Below are positions 1-8,945 of a stretch of 64,000 nucleotides of DNA, one piece after another (position 1 is the first letter of the stretch; each line of letters begins with the position of its first letter). The notes beneath the pieces are model-generated. The model saw only the letters and a program-made list of their open reading frames with translations. It did no database searches and was not told the origin of the DNA. The DNA is taken from assembly GCF_010731575.1 (NCBI RefSeq), contig NZ_AP022617.1:2790001-2854000 (forward strand). Direction: 5' to 3'. Origin of the DNA: Mycolicibacterium monacense (GTDB taxonomy: Bacteria; Actinomycetota; Actinomycetes; Mycobacteriales; Mycobacteriaceae). The position numbers and the translations under genes are program-made.

Positions 1-129
1 TTCGGTGCGCGCGATCGCCGCCTCGACGAGCTCGGCGCGCGACACCCGCCCCTGCTGCAGGGCCTCGACGATGCCGACGGCGTCGAGGTCGCCGAGGGCG
101 TCGTCGGTGAAGGCGTTGATGCGAGTCAT
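1..129 (-). CDS. Amidase, N-terminal fragment (AmiC-like, runs off the window)
   Basis: Only the first 43 codons are visible, reading from an ATG at 129 towards position 1. The start reads MTRINAFTDDALGDLDAV and continues into a helical stretch (ALQQGRVSRAELVEAAIART) typical of the N-terminus of amidase-signature enzymes, where a short helix precedes the catalytic Ser-Ser-Lys core. No catalytic residue lies inside the window. In M. tuberculosis amiC (Rv2888c) lies directly downstream of tsf in the same orientation, and that synteny is the main support for the call. A tsf terminator hairpin separates it from tsf, so it probably has its own promoter in the 49 nt between 130 and 178. Confidence 0.7.
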   Translation of the reverse strand, partial: MTRINAFTDDALGDLDAVGIVEALQQGRVSRAELVEAAIARTE

Positions 130-178
130 GCGCCCGACGGTACCAACACGTACCGCCGGGTTCGCCGAGCAGACGCAA

Positions 179-210
179 AAGTGCCCCGGAACTCGCGTCC
201 CGGGACACTT
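179..210 (-). terminator. Intrinsic terminator of the rpsB-tsf operon
   Basis: Read on the minus strand, an arm AAGTGTCCCGGG is followed about 9 nt later by CCGGGGCACTT and then TTGCG. The stem has 10-11 pairs with one mismatch and lies 17 nt after the tsf stop codon. The trailing U-run is short, as is usual in mycobacteria. Confidence 0.7.
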
Positions 211-227
211 CTACGACTGATCGCGCG

Positions 228-1052
228 TCAGGCCTGGCCGACCTCGAAGCGGACGAACCGGGTGACGGTCACGCCGGCCTCGTCGAGCAGGGCCTTGACC
301 GTCTTCTTGTTGTCGGACACCGACGGCTGATCGAGCAGCACGACGTCCTTGTAGAAACCGGTGACTCGGCCTTCGACGATCTTCGGCAGAGCCTGCTCGG
401 GCTTGCCCTCGTTGCGGGCCGTCTCCTCGGCGATGCGCCGCTCGTTGGCGACGACGTCCTCGGGCACGTCCTCACGGGTGAGGTACTTGGCCTTGAGCGC
501 GGCGATCTGCAGGGCGACCGCGTGCGCGGCCTCAGTGCCGTTCTCGCCGTCACCCGTGTACTCCACCAGCACGCCCACGGCCGGCGGCAGATCCGCGGCA
601 CGCTTGTGCAGGTAGGTCTCCACGTTGCCGTCGAAGTAGGCGACGCGGCGCAGTTCGAGCTTCTCGCCGATCTTGGCGCTCAGGTCCGCGATGACCTGCT
701 CGACGGTGGTGTCACCCACCTTGGCGGCCTTGAGAGCGTCGATGTCGGTCGCCTTGGCGGCGGCGGCCGCGGCGACGATCTGATCGGCCACCGATTGGAA
801 CTCCGCGTTCTTGGCGACGAAGTCGGTCTCGGAGTTCAGCTCGATCAGTGCGCCGTCCTTGGCGGCGACCAGGCCCTCGGCGGTCGCGCGCTCAGCGCGC
901 TTGCCGACGTCCTTGGCGCCCTTGATGCGCAGCAGTTCGACAGCCTTGTCGAAGTCGCCGTCGGCCTCGACGAGCGCATTCTTCGAAGCCATCATGCCGG
1001 CGCCGGTCAGCTCCCGAAGCCGCTTGACGTCGGCAGCGGTGTAGTTCGCCAT
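228..1052 (-). CDS. tsf: Elongation factor Ts
   Basis: Guanine-nucleotide exchange factor for EF-Tu, acting in the cytoplasm during translation elongation. The 274-residue product begins [19 protein letters not shown], the UBA-like N-terminal domain, and carries the EF-Ts signature TDFVAKN at residues 76-82, which contacts EF-Tu. Two dimerisation subdomains follow (to about residue 265). The ATG at 1052 is chosen over upstream in-frame codons because it starts at the family N-terminus and has GGAAGG six bases ahead. It lies 10 nt downstream of rpsB in the usual bacterial rpsB-tsf operon. Length matches the mycobacterial family. Confidence 0.97.
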
Positions 1053-1062
1053 GTGAGCCTTC

Positions 1063-1917
1063 CTACGGGTTCTGAGGGGCGGTGGGTTCGGTCTGGATAT
1101 CCGCCTCGGGCGTACCGGGCGCGGCACCGGCCGCGGTCGGCGACGCCGTCGCGCCGGCGAGCAGTTCCTGCTCCCACTCGGCGAGCGGCTCGGCAGCCTC
1201 GGCTTCCGGCTTGTTGCCGTTACCGCCGCCGGCCCGGGCCTGCAGACCCTCGGCGACCGCGGAGGCCACGACCTTGGTCAGCAGTGCAGCGGAACGGATT
1301 GCGTCGTCGTTGCCCGGGATCGGGTAGTCGACGACGTCGGGATCGCAGTTGGTGTCGAGGATCGCGATGATCGGGATGTTCAGCTTCCGCGCTTCGGCGA
1401 CCGCCAGGTGCTCCTTGTTGGTGTCGACGACCCAGATGGCCGAGGGCACCTTCTGCATGTCGCGGATACCGCCGAGGCTGCGCTCGAGCTTGTTCTTCTC
1501 GCGGGTCAGCATCAGGATTTCCTTCTTGGTGCGACCCTCGAAGCCACCGGTCTGCTCCATCGCCTCGAGTTCCTTGAGGCGCTGCAGGCGCTTGTGCACG
1601 GTCGAGAAGTTGGTGAGCATGCCGCCGAGCCAGCGCTGGTTCACATACGGCATGCCGACACGGGTCGCCTCTTCGGCGATGGACTCCTGCGCCTGCTTCT
1701 TGGTGCCGACGAACATGATGGAACCGCCGTGCGCGACGGTCTCCTTGACGAATTCGTACGCCTTGTCGATGTAGGTCAGCGTCTGCTGCAGATCGATGAT
1801 GTAGATGCCGTTGCGGTCGGTGAAGATGAACCGCTTCATCTTGGGGTTCCAGCGACGGGTCTGATGCCCGAAGTGGGTGCCGCTGTCGAGCAGCTGCTTC
1901 ATGGTGACTACGGCCAT
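1063..1917 (-). CDS. rpsB: 30S ribosomal protein S2
   Basis: Small-subunit protein S2 (284 aa), needed for S1 docking and initiation in most bacteria. The N-terminus [19 protein letters not shown] and the segment [20 protein letters not shown] are diagnostic, and the coiled-coil insertion around residues 105-150 is intact. The C-terminal ~55 residues are an Ala/Gly/Glu-rich tail, as in other mycobacterial S2 proteins, and are probably disordered. An AGGTAAGG ribosome-binding site precedes the ATG. First gene of the rpsB-tsf operon; its leader contains a hairpin (1988-2020) that might be regulatory. Confidence 0.97.
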
Positions 1918-1987
1918 GCTTGTGCCTTACCTGCTTGTCGGTTGTCGCCCGGCGTCGGGTGATGCCAGGCCCTGGTGACTGCGGGAG

Positions 1988-2020
1988 TGCCGGACCCGCT
2001 GTGACACGGGACCGCCGGCA
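1988..2020 (-). promoter_or_regulatory. Hairpin in the rpsB 5' leader
   Basis: TGCCGG (1988-1993) and CCGGCA (2015-2020) pair, and an inner CCCG/CGGG stem is possible, giving a GC-rich hairpin about 70 nt before the rpsB ATG. It is seen directly in sequence. A role in S2 autoregulation is only inferred, by analogy with S2 leader control in other bacteria. Confidence 0.4.
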
Positions 2021-2088
2021 TCCGGTACGACTCTGGGTCGAGGTGCAGACACGCGAAGTCAGCCCGCTCGATGCGAACTGCAGGTAGG

Positions 2089-2120
2089 AGTTTACACCGT
2101 CGGAACAGGTGCTTTGTCCA
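2089..2120 (-). promoter_or_regulatory. Possible rpsB promoter
   Basis: On the minus strand TGGACA (2115-2120) precedes TAAACT (2089-2094). The -10 fits the mycobacterial TANNNT pattern, but the 20-nt spacer is long, so the -35 assignment is weak. Transcription would start roughly 165 nt upstream of rpsB. The TTGTCCACA at 2114-2122 also matches a DnaA-box consensus and may be coincidental. Confidence 0.3.
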
Positions 2121-2192
2121 CAGCGGACGCCCGCTCCACAGGGCGGCGGCGAGTCCCTGGTGATTGGGGCAGGCACCGGCTGAACTGGGACG

Positions 2193-2678
2193 ATGCGATT
2201 CCTGGCGGTGTTGGTGGCGATCTCTGTCGCGGTGGCGGCGCCGGTGCGTGCCGAGGACCGGTTGGACTGGCCGCTGCGGCCGCGACCTGCGGTGGTGCGC
2301 ACGTTCGACGCGCCCACCCCGAACTGGCAGCGCGGCCACCGCGGGGTGGACCTGGCCGCGACCCCGGGGCAGCCGGTGTACGCCGCGCAGTCCGGCACGG
2401 TGGTGTTCGCCGGTGAACTGGCCGGACGGCCGCTGGTGTCGGTCGCCCATCCCGGCGGCCTGCGCACCAGCTACGAACCGGTGCGGCCGTCGGTGCGGGC
2501 GGGGCAGACGGTGCGGGCGGGCGCGGTCCTCGGCGAGGTCCTGGCCGGCCACCACGGGTGCGCGGCCGATGCCTGTCTGCACTGGGGTGCGATGTGGGGG
2601 CCGGCGTCGCGCGCGGACTACGTCGACCCGCTGGGCCTGCTGGAGACGACGCCGGTCCGGCTCCTGCCGCTGCGCTGA
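2193..2678 (+). CDS. Secreted M23-family metallopeptidase (Rv2891-like)
   Basis: A 161-residue protein with a cleavable signal peptide (about residues 1-20, ending AAPVRA) followed directly by a peptidase M23/LytM domain. The zinc ligands of the family are visible: H49 and D53 in HRGVD, and H130 in the CLHWG motif. It presumably cleaves or binds peptidoglycan in the periplasm. It is shorter than most M23 proteins because there is no coiled coil or LysM domain. The M. tuberculosis orthologue Rv2891 sits in the same divergent position next to rpsB. The ATG is chosen because it gives a complete signal peptide; the Shine-Dalgarno match is poor. Confidence 0.85.
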   Translation: MRFLAVLVAISVAVAAPVRAEDRLDWPLRPRPAVVRTFDAPTPNWQRGHRGVDLAATPGQPVYAAQSGTVVFAGELAGRPLVSVAHPGGLRTSYEPVRPSVRAGQTVRAGAVLGEVLAGHHGCAADACLHWGAMWGPASRADYVDPLGLLETTPVRLLPLR

Positions 2679-2731
2679 GCGATTTCGGCGTGTTTGGTCG
2701 CGCTGAGCGCGACTGCGCACGCCGAAATCGC
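2679..2731. repeat. Nested palindromic element abutting the M23 stop codon
   Basis: Perfect 14-bp arms GCGATTTCGGCGTG (2679-2692) and CACGCCGAAATCGC (2718-2731) enclose a second inverted repeat, TCGCGCT-g-AGCGCGA (2698-2712). The element begins at the base after the M23 stop codon. It could act as a terminator for the M23 gene or be a dispersed mobile palindrome. The GCGATTTCG core recurs at other intergenic sites in this window. Confidence 0.75.
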
Positions 2732-2734
2732 CCG

Positions 2735-3013
2735 TGCGACATCGAACTCAACGCGCTGATCCAGGCGGTGGTGGTGACCGACGACCGCGAGGCGGCCGCG
2801 GCGGATTTGGCAGCCGCGATCGGCGGGGTCGGCGCCACCGAACTGCTCGATTCGCCGTTCATATTGCTCGGCACCCACGAGCAGATGGCGCAGACGCTGG
2901 ACGAACGGCGACGGGTCTTCGGGGTGAGCTACTGGACGGTGTCCGACGAATGGGCCGGCCGGCCGTCGGCGATGTCGGACCTCGCGAAGGTCATCGCGCT
3001 ACTGCGGTCGTGA
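2735..3013 (+). pseudogene. 3' remnant of an LLM-family F420-dependent oxidoreductase (Rv2893-like)
   Basis: About 92 codons are readable up to the TGA at 3011. The translated segment (IELNALIQAVVVTDD near the start, SPFILLGTHEQMAQTLDERR in the middle, ISYW/VSYW-type end) matches the C-terminus of luciferase-like monooxygenase family proteins. There is no in-frame ATG at a sensible position, and the TIM-barrel N-terminal two-thirds are absent, replaced by the M23 gene and the palindrome at 2679-2731. In M. tuberculosis an intact oxidoreductase (Rv2893) lies at this locus beside xerC, so this looks like a deletion relic. A short expressed peptide from an internal GTG cannot be excluded. It overlaps the convergent small membrane protein gene by 15 nt. 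Confidence 0.75.
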
Positions 3014-3199
3014 CTTTCCGGCCCGCCAACCCAGGTAGACCAGTCCGATGCCCACCAGCGCAATGACCGGTCCGGCGATCGACCATGTCGTGGTGCCGCT
3101 CATCGGGCTGCCCCCGACGAACCCGAACCCCTGGAGCGCGAAGAGCCCACCCGCCAGGGCGACCAGGACTCCGACCACGACCAGCGCGACGCTTTTCAT
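2999..3199 (-). CDS. Small two-helix membrane protein, function unknown
   Basis: A 66-residue product with a strongly hydrophobic N-terminal helix (about 4-26) and a second helix (about 41-59) ending in a basic tail (WRAGKSRPQ). No catalytic motif is present. The start is an ATG at 3199. It lies between the LLM remnant and xerC and reads in the same direction as xerC, but 39 nt downstream of it, so it may be transcribed with it. The function is not recognised. It is supported by a typical membrane-protein composition rather than by a family match. Confidence 0.55.
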   Translation of the reverse strand: MKSVALVVVGVLVALAGGLFALQGFGFVGGSPMSGTTTWSIAGPVIALVGIGLVYLGWRAGKSRPQ

Positions 3200-3238
3200 C
3201 CGGCAACACTAGCCGCAGGCCGCGTCACACCGTCGCGC

Positions 3239-4141
3239 TCAGGCCCGCGGGTGGGCCTGGTCGTGGACGGCGCGGAGCCGCGCGACGGTGACGTGGGTGT
3301 ACAGCTGGGTGGTCGCGAGCGTCGAGTGGCCCAGCAGTTCCTGCACGATCCGCAGGTCCGCACCGCCTTCGAGCAGGTGGGTGGCGGCGCTGTGCCGCAG
3401 GCCGTGCGGCCCGATGTCGGGTGCCCCAGCCACCGCGCCGACGGTCTCGTGCACGACGGTGCGGGCCTGACGCGGGTCGAGGCGCCGACCGCGCGCGCCG
3501 AGCAGCAGTGCCGGGCCGGACTCGGCGGTGGCCAGCGCCGGACGGCCGCTGGTCAGCCACGCCCGCAACGCCTGCTCGGCCGGTTCGCCGAACGGGACGG
3601 TGCGCTGCTTGTCGCCTTTACCGAGGACGCGCAGCAGCCGTCGGGAGGTGTCGACGTCGTCGATGTCGAGGCCGCACAGCTCGCTGACGCGGATCCCGGT
3701 CGCGTAGAGCATCTCGACGATCAACCTGTCGCGCAACGCCAGCGGGTCTCCCTGCTGTGCACCGGAATTGGCGGCGTCGAGGGCGTCGCGCGCCTGATCC
3801 TGCCGCAGCACCGCGGGCAGTGTCCGTCGCGCCTTCGGCATCTGCAGCCGCGTCGCCGGGTCACTCGCCATCAGCCCGCGCCGCACAGCCCAGGCGGTGA
3901 ACGTCTTCACCGCCGACGTCCGGCGGGCCAGGGTGGTGCGGGCGGTTCCGGCGGCCGCCTGCGCGGAGAGCCAGGCGCGCAGCACCGGCAGGGTCAGGGA
4001 TCCGAGGTCGGCGCCGGGGGTCCGTTCGTCGACGAACGCGAACAGCGACCGCAGATCGCCCAGGTAGGCCCGCCGGGTGTGGTCGGAGCGCCCTCGTTCC
4101 AGCGCGAGGTACTGGTCGAACGCGTCGAGGACGGACTCCAC
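3239..4141 (-). CDS. xerC: Tyrosine recombinase XerC
   Basis: Site-specific recombinase that with XerD resolves chromosome dimers at dif. The 300-residue protein has the N-terminal SAM-like core-binding domain (about 1-95) and the catalytic domain with all active-site residues: R151 (TGIRVSEL), H246 and R249 (HGLRH), H272 (LGHST) and nucleophile Y281 (YTHV). A GTG at 4141 is chosen because translation from there begins [18 protein letters not shown], the normal XerC start. The longer open frame upstream runs antisense-like through the neighbouring gene's 3' end. Length matches M. tuberculosis XerC (298 aa), which occupies the same position. Confidence 0.95.
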   Translation of the reverse strand: MESVLDAFDQYLALERGRSDHTRRAYLGDLRSLFAFVDERTPGADLGSLTLPVLRAWLSAQAAAGTARTTLARRTSAVKTFTAWAVRRGLMASDPATRLQMPKARRTLPAVLRQDQARDALDAANSGAQQGDPLALRDRLIVEMLYATGIRVSELCGLDIDDVDTSRRLLRVLGKGDKQRTVPFGEPAEQALRAWLTSGRPALATAESGPALLLGARGRRLDPRQARTVVHETVGAVAGAPDIGPHGLRHSAATHLLEGGADLRIVQELLGHSTLATTQLYTHVTVARLRAVHDQAHPRA

Positions 4142-4172
4142 GCCCCTACCGTGGCAGAGCCGCCGCAGGTGT

Positions 4173-5333
4173 CTAGCCGACGCGCCGCAGCGTGTCCGGG
4201 GTGAGATCGGCCAGCGTCGGATAGCCGTCGACGGCCATGGTGAGATCGGCTTCGGCGAGCAGTGAGCGCAGCACGTGGACGACGCCGTCGACGCCGCCGA
4301 GCGCCAACCCGTAGGCATAGGGCCGGCCGATCCCCACGGCGGTGGCGCCCAGGGCGAGCGCCTTGACGATGTCGGAGCCGCTGCGGATACCGGAGTCGAA
4401 CAGCACCGGCAGCCCGTCGGCGGCTTCCACCACACCCGGCAGGCAGTCGATGGCGGGCAGGCCGCCGTTGGCCTGCCTGCCGCCGTGGTTGGAGCAGTAG
4501 ATGCCGTCGACGCCTTCGTCCTTGGCGCGCCGGGCGTCGTCGGCGTGACAGATGCCCTTGAGGATCACGGGCAGCTTGGTCAGCGAACGCAGCCAGGGAA
4601 GGTCGTCCCAGGTCAGCGGGTTGCCGAACAGCGACACCCACTTGAGCACGGCGCCCTGCGGATTCTCCTCCGGTGGCTGCGTCAACCCGGCCCGGAACAC
4701 CGGGTCGCTGGTGTAGTTGGCCAGACAGCGCCCCCGGAGCTGCGGAAAGTTCGACGTCGACAGGTCGCGGGGCCGCCACCCGGGCACCCAGGTGTCGAGC
4801 GTGACGATGATTCCCTTGTAGCCCGCCACCTCGGCGCGCTGCACGAGGCTGGCGGCCAGCTCCCGGTCGGTCGGGGTGTAGAGCTGGAAGAAGCCCGGTG
4901 TCTCGCCGAACTCGGCGGCGACGTCTTCGAGTGGGTCCTCGGTCAGTGTGGACACCACCATCGGCACCCCGGTGCGCGCGGCGGCCCGCGCGGTCGCCAG
5001 GTCGCCGTGGCCGTCCTGCGCGCAGATGCCGATCACGCCGATGGGCGCCATGAAAACCGGTGCGGGCAGGGACAATCCGAACAGGTCGACAGAGAGGTCG
5101 CGTTCTCGGGTGGCGCGGAACATCCGCGGCACCAGACCCCAGTTGTCGAAGGCGGTGCGGTTGACCCGCTGCGTGCGCTCGTCACCGGCGCCGCCCGCGA
5201 CGTAGGAGTAGACCGACGGCGGCATCGCGGACTGCGCCTTGGCCTCCCAGTCCGCGAACGTCATCGGCAGCTTCGGCATGACGCCGGACAGCCCCTGCAG
5301 GTAGATCTCGAGTTGGTAGTCGCCGAATGCCAT
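4173..5333 (-). CDS. FMN-dependent alpha-hydroxy-acid oxidase, lactate 2-monooxygenase-like
   Basis: A 386-residue protein that resembles M. smegmatis lactate 2-monooxygenase along its full length: the [15 protein letters not shown] start region, [10 protein letters not shown], and the active-site block [11 protein letters not shown] with the catalytic base H283 and substrate-binding R286; K259 is the conserved FMN lysine (VILKG). The family oxidises L-lactate or related 2-hydroxy acids using FMN; lactate 2-monooxygenase decarboxylates to acetate. The substrate here is inferred, since paralogues with other substrates exist in mycobacteria. It is inserted between xerC and the viuB-like gene, an arrangement not found in M. 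tuberculosis, and reads in the same direction as both. The start is ATG. Confidence 0.85.
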   Translation of the reverse strand: MAFGDYQLEIYLQGLSGVMPKLPMTFADWEAKAQSAMPPSVYSYVAGGAGDERTQRVNRTAFDNWGLVPRMFRATRERDLSVDLFGLSLPAPVFMAPIGVIGICAQDGHGDLATARAAARTGVPMVVSTLTEDPLEDVAAEFGETPGFFQLYTPTDRELAASLVQRAEVAGYKGIIVTLDTWVPGWRPRDLSTSNFPQLRGRCLANYTSDPVFRAGLTQPPEENPQGAVLKWVSLFGNPLTWDDLPWLRSLTKLPVILKGICHADDARRAKDEGVDGIYCSNHGGRQANGGLPAIDCLPGVVEAADGLPVLFDSGIRSGSDIVKALALGATAVGIGRPYAYGLALGGVDGVVHVLRSLLAEADLTMAVDGYPTLADLTPDTLRRVG

Positions 5334-5384
5334 GTCCGTCAGGGTGCCAGCCCGCCCGGCGGTCGGGGCGCAGACTCGCGTGTC

Positions 5385-6242
5385 TCAGCCCGTGGCTTCG
5401 GCTTTCGCCAATTCGGCCTTCCACTGACGGAAGGTCTCCTCGGTGCGCCCCCGCCGCCAGTAACCCGAGATCGACGACGCCCATTTGGCGTCGACGCCGC
5501 GTTCCTTGCGGATGTAGGGCCGCAGGTTGTGCATGACGGCCTGGGCCTCACCGTGGATGAACACCTGCACCTGGCCGGGTAACCACGACGCCTCCTTGAC
5601 GGCCGCGACGAGCGGGGCGTTGTCACCGGCAGCCTCCTCGGGGACCAGATCGGCGCGTCCGCCACGGTAGATCCAGCTGACCGACACCCCGTCCGGCGCG
5701 GACAGCGGTAGTACGTCGTCGGGTCCCGCGACCTCGATGAACGCCTTGCCGACGGCATCGGGCGGCATCGCCTCGAGCACGGCGCTGATGGCAGGCAGTG
5801 CGGCCTCGTCGCCGGCGAGCAGGTGCCAGTCCGCCGCGGCATCCGGGCTGTAGGCGCCGCTCGGCCCCATGAGGTAGGCCGGTTGACCGGGCTGCGCGGA
5901 GGCCGCCCACGGTCCGGCCACCCCGTGTTCGCCGTGCACGACGAAGTCGATCGTGACCTCGCCGCGTTCCGGGTCGACCTTGCGCACCGTGTAGGTCCGC
6001 ACCACCGGCTGCTTCTCCACTGGCAGCGCCTTGAAGCTGTCGAGGGTCAGCGGCGCCTCGAGCGCGGACACGTCGACCCCGTCCGGGACGATCACGAGTT
6101 TGACGTAGGCGTCGGCGAACTCGTTGGGGGTGAAGGTGTCGAAGCCGGACGATCCGTTGCCGCCGAGCACCACACGGATCATGTGCGGTGCGAGCTGCTC
6201 CGTGCGCACCACCTCGAACCTGTGCACCGGTCGTCCCGCCAC
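5385..6242 (-). CDS. viuB: Siderophore-interacting FAD-binding reductase (ViuB family)
   Basis: Cytoplasmic flavoprotein of the siderophore-interacting protein family, expected to reduce ferric siderophores with NAD(P)H and release iron. The 285-residue protein has an N-terminal FAD-binding beta-barrel with the VVRTYTVR motif and a C-terminal SIP domain (HLLAGDEAALPAI, then VFIHGEA). The GTG at 6242 is chosen because GGAGG lies five bases upstream and translation begins MAGRPVHRFEVV. The M. tuberculosis orthologue is Rv2895c, annotated viuB, at the same place between xerC and dprA. Physiological siderophore unknown. No clear IdeR box was seen upstream. Confidence 0.88.
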   Translation of the reverse strand: MAGRPVHRFEVVRTEQLAPHMIRVVLGGNGSSGFDTFTPNEFADAYVKLVIVPDGVDVSALEAPLTLDSFKALPVEKQPVVRTYTVRKVDPERGEVTIDFVVHGEHGVAGPWAASAQPGQPAYLMGPSGAYSPDAAADWHLLAGDEAALPAISAVLEAMPPDAVGKAFIEVAGPDDVLPLSAPDGVSVSWIYRGGRADLVPEEAAGDNAPLVAAVKEASWLPGQVQVFIHGEAQAVMHNLRPYIRKERGVDAKWASSISGYWRRGRTEETFRQWKAELAKAEATG

Positions 6243-6306
6243 GACTGCCTCCAAACTCTCGACTGATTCCCACCGACGATACGAGCGCGCCCGGCGATGC
6301 AGTGAC

Positions 6307-7437
6307 CTACCGTCCCCGCGCCATCCTCCAGCGGCCGCCCTCATGTACCACCAAGCCTGCCACCTCCAACATCGCCAATGGCCCCACGACCTGGTAGGCG
6401 GGGATACCCGCGGCGACCGCGACCTCGTCCGCACTGCGCGCGCCGCGTTTGGGCAGGGCGTCGTAGATCCGTCGCTCGGCGTCGGTGAGCCCGTCGAGCG
6501 GTGTGGCCGGTCCGGCCTCGACCGGCGGGAGCTCTCCCATCCGTCCGACCAGCTCGATGATCTCCTCGGCACGGGTCACCAGGATCGCGCCGCCGTCGCG
6601 CAGCAGGCGGTGACAGCCCACCGACGCCCCCGACGTGACCGGTCCGGGCACGGCGCACACGTTGCGACCGAGAGCGCCGGCCCACGCCGCGGTGTTCGCC
6701 GCACCGCTACGCGCCCCCGCCTCGACCACCACCGTGGCACCCGACAGCGCCGCGACGAGCCGGTTGCGGGTGAGGAAGCGGCTGCGCGTCGGGCGGGACC
6801 CCGGTGGATATTCGCTGAGCACCAGCCCGTTCGCGCGAATCCTGGCGAGCAGCGCGGAGTGGCCCGCCGGGTAGGGCACGTCGATACCGCCCGCCACGAC
6901 AGCGACCGTCACCCCCTCGCCCGCGAGCGTCGCCCGGTGCGCGGCGCCGTCGATACCGAACGCGCCACCGGACACCACCGCGACGTCGCGCATCGCCAGC
7001 CCGGCGGCCAGATCCGCCGCCACGTGTTCGCCGTAGGCGGTGGCCGCCCGGGTGCCGACGATCGCCGCCGCCCGCTCGGCCACCTCGTCCATACCGACCG
7101 GGCCGACCGCCCACAGCACGAGCGGCGGGTGGCCCTGCGGCCGCTTCTGCGTGTCGACGCCGGTGAACTTCAGAAAGTTCAACAGCGGCCATTCGTCGTC
7201 GAAGGCGGTGACCAATCGCCCGCCCATCCGGGCCAGCACGTCGAGATCCGCTTGCGCACAATCATGTTCGCGGCGGGCCTCGGTCTTGCGCCTCAACCGC
7301 TCACCCACCTCGGCGCGCCGGATCTTCTCGGCGGCCTCGACCGGCCCGACGTCGGTGACCAGGGCCGCCAGTTCCGGACACGGCGGTTCGGCGACCCGCG
7401 ACAGATACGCCCACGCGCGCGTTTCGATGGTGTTCAT
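6307..7437 (-). CDS. dprA: DNA-processing protein A
   Basis: A DprA/Smf homologue of 376 residues. In naturally competent bacteria DprA loads RecA on incoming single-stranded DNA; its role in mycobacteria is unsettled. The Rossmann-like core carries SGGAFGIDGAAHRATL and the downstream YPAGHSALLARI and SEYPPGSRP stretches typical of the family, followed by a C-terminal winged-helix region (about 310-376). ATG at 7437 overlaps the stop of comM by 4 nt (ATGA), indicating translational coupling in the yraN-comM-dprA string. Confidence 0.93.
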   Translation of the reverse strand: MNTIETRAWAYLSRVAEPPCPELAALVTDVGPVEAAEKIRRAEVGERLRRKTEARREHDCAQADLDVLARMGGRLVTAFDDEWPLLNFLKFTGVDTQKRPQGHPPLVLWAVGPVGMDEVAERAAAIVGTRAATAYGEHVAADLAAGLAMRDVAVVSGGAFGIDGAAHRATLAGEGVTVAVVAGGIDVPYPAGHSALLARIRANGLVLSEYPPGSRPTRSRFLTRNRLVAALSGATVVVEAGARSGAANTAAWAGALGRNVCAVPGPVTSGASVGCHRLLRDGGAILVTRAEEIIELVGRMGELPPVEAGPATPLDGLTDAERRIYDALPKRGARSADEVAVAAGIPAYQVVGPLAMLEVAGLVVHEGGRWRMARGR

Positions 7438-8945
7438 CGGATACCCGCCACGTTCCTGAAGCTCAGCGCGATACCGATCTCGTCGACGCCGGGGACCTGT
7501 CGGCCGGCGAGATCGGCGAGGGTCCACGCGACCCGCAATGAGCGGTCGACCCCCCGGATGCTCAGCACGCCGCGGTCGAGTGCCGAGCGCAAGGGCTCCA
7601 TCGCCTTGGTGGCGAGTCCGAACTTCCGCCGCAGCAACGATCCGCTGACTTCCGCGTTGGTGCGGATGCCGTAAGGGCGCCACCGTTCTGCGGCGGCGGC
7701 TCGCGCCGCGGCCACCCGTGCACGCACGACGGCGCTCGATTCCCCCGGTTCCGGCGCAAAGGCCCCCGCCTTCACCGCGTGCATCTCCACCCGCAGGTCG
7801 ACACGATCCATCAGCGGACCCGAGAGCTTGCCGAGATAGCGCTGTTTGATGCCGCCGGGACAGCTGCAGTTGCGCGGGTCGGCAGGTGCGCACGGGCACG
7901 GGTTGGCCGCCATCACCAGTTGGAAGCGCGCCGGGTAGCGGGCCACGCCGTCGCGGCGGGCCAGCCGTATCTCCCCGTCCTCCAACGGGGTTCGCAACGC
8001 TTCGAGGGCGCTGACCCGGATCTCGGCGCATTCGTCGAGGAACAAGACGCCGCGGTGGGCCCGACTCACCGCGCCGGGCCGCGCCATCCCCGCACCACCG
8101 CCGACCAACGCAGCGACGCTGGAGGTGGGGTGCGGCGCCACGAACGGCGGTCTGGTGATCAGCGGCGCGGCACCGGTCAGCAGACCCGCCACGGAGTGGA
8201 TCGCGGTCACCTCGAGCGACTCCTGCTCCGACAGCGACGGCAACAACCCCGGAAGGCGTTGAGCCAGCATGGTTTTACCGACACCGGGCGGTCCGGTCAG
8301 CATGAGGTGGTGGGCTCCGGCGGCGGCCACCTCCACGGCGTAGCGGGCATGCGCCTGACCGACGACGTCGGCGAGGTCGGCCGTCTCACCCGAAGGGGCG
8401 GGCGGCGCAGCGATCCGCGGTTCGAGGTCGGCCTTGCCCGCCAGCCACCTCCGCAGGTGCCCGAGGGTGCGCACTCCCCACACGTCGATACCGTCGATCA
8501 GGCCGGCCTCGGCGAGGTTCTCGCAGGGGACGACAACCGTCGGCCAGCCCTCACGCTTGGCGGCCAGCACCGCGGGCAGCACCCCTTTCACCGGACGCAC
8601 CCGGCCGTCGAGCGCCAATTCGCCGAGTAGGACGGTCTTCTCGAGCCGTGTCCACTCCGTCTTCTCGTGGGCGCACATCACCGCGGCGGCCAACGCCACG
8701 TCGTAGACCGACCCCATCTTCGGCAGCGTCGCAGGAGAGAGCGCCAGCGTCAGCCGGGACATCGGCCATTCGGCGCCGCAGTTGGTGATCGCCGCACGCA
8801 CACGGTCACGCGACTCCTGCAGAGCCGCATCGGGCAGCCCGACCAGATGCACCCCCGGCAAGCCGGAGGAGATGTCGGCCTCGATCTCGACGATCACCCC
8901 GTCCAGGCCCAGCACCGCCACCGAGAAGGCCCGTCCCAGCGCCAT
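7434..8945 (-). CDS. comM: YifB/ComM family Mg-chelatase-like AAA+ ATPase
   Basis: 503-residue AAA+ protein. In Vibrio ComM is a branch-migration helicase acting in integration of transforming DNA; YifB homologues are near-universal and often sit beside dprA, as here. The N-terminal ChlI/Lon-protease-like domain (GLPGVHLVGLPDAALQESRDR) is followed by Walker A GPPGVGKTML, Walker B LFLDECAE and the C-terminal Mg_chelatase_C domain. ATG at 8945 shares one base with the yraN stop (TGATG). Confidence 0.92.
   Translation of the reverse strand: MALGRAFSVAVLGLDGVIVEIEADISSGLPGVHLVGLPDAALQESRDRVRAAITNCGAEWPMSRLTLALSPATLPKMGSVYDVALAAAVMCAHEKTEWTRLEKTVLLGELALDGRVRPVKGVLPAVLAAKREGWPTVVVPCENLAEAGLIDGIDVWGVRTLGHLRRWLAGKADLEPRIAAPPAPSGETADLADVVGQAHARYAVEVAAAGAHHLMLTGPPGVGKTMLAQRLPGLLPSLSEQESLEVTAIHSVAGLLTGAAPLITRPPFVAPHPTSSVAALVGGGAGMARPGAVSRAHRGVLFLDECAEIRVSALEALRTPLEDGEIRLARRDGVARYPARFQLVMAANPCPCAPADPRNCSCPGGIKQRYLGKLSGPLMDRVDLRVEMHAVKAGAFAPEPGESSAVVRARVAAARAAAAERWRPYGIRTNAEVSGSLLRRKFGLATKAMEPLRSALDRGVLSIRGVDRSLRVAWTLADLAGRQVPGVDEIGIALSFRNVAGIR

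Noticed and set aside
3239..4435. N-terminally extended XerC of 398 residues
   Set aside because: The extra 98 residues are antisense-like reads through the flavoenzyme gene; the GTG at 4141 gives the family start.
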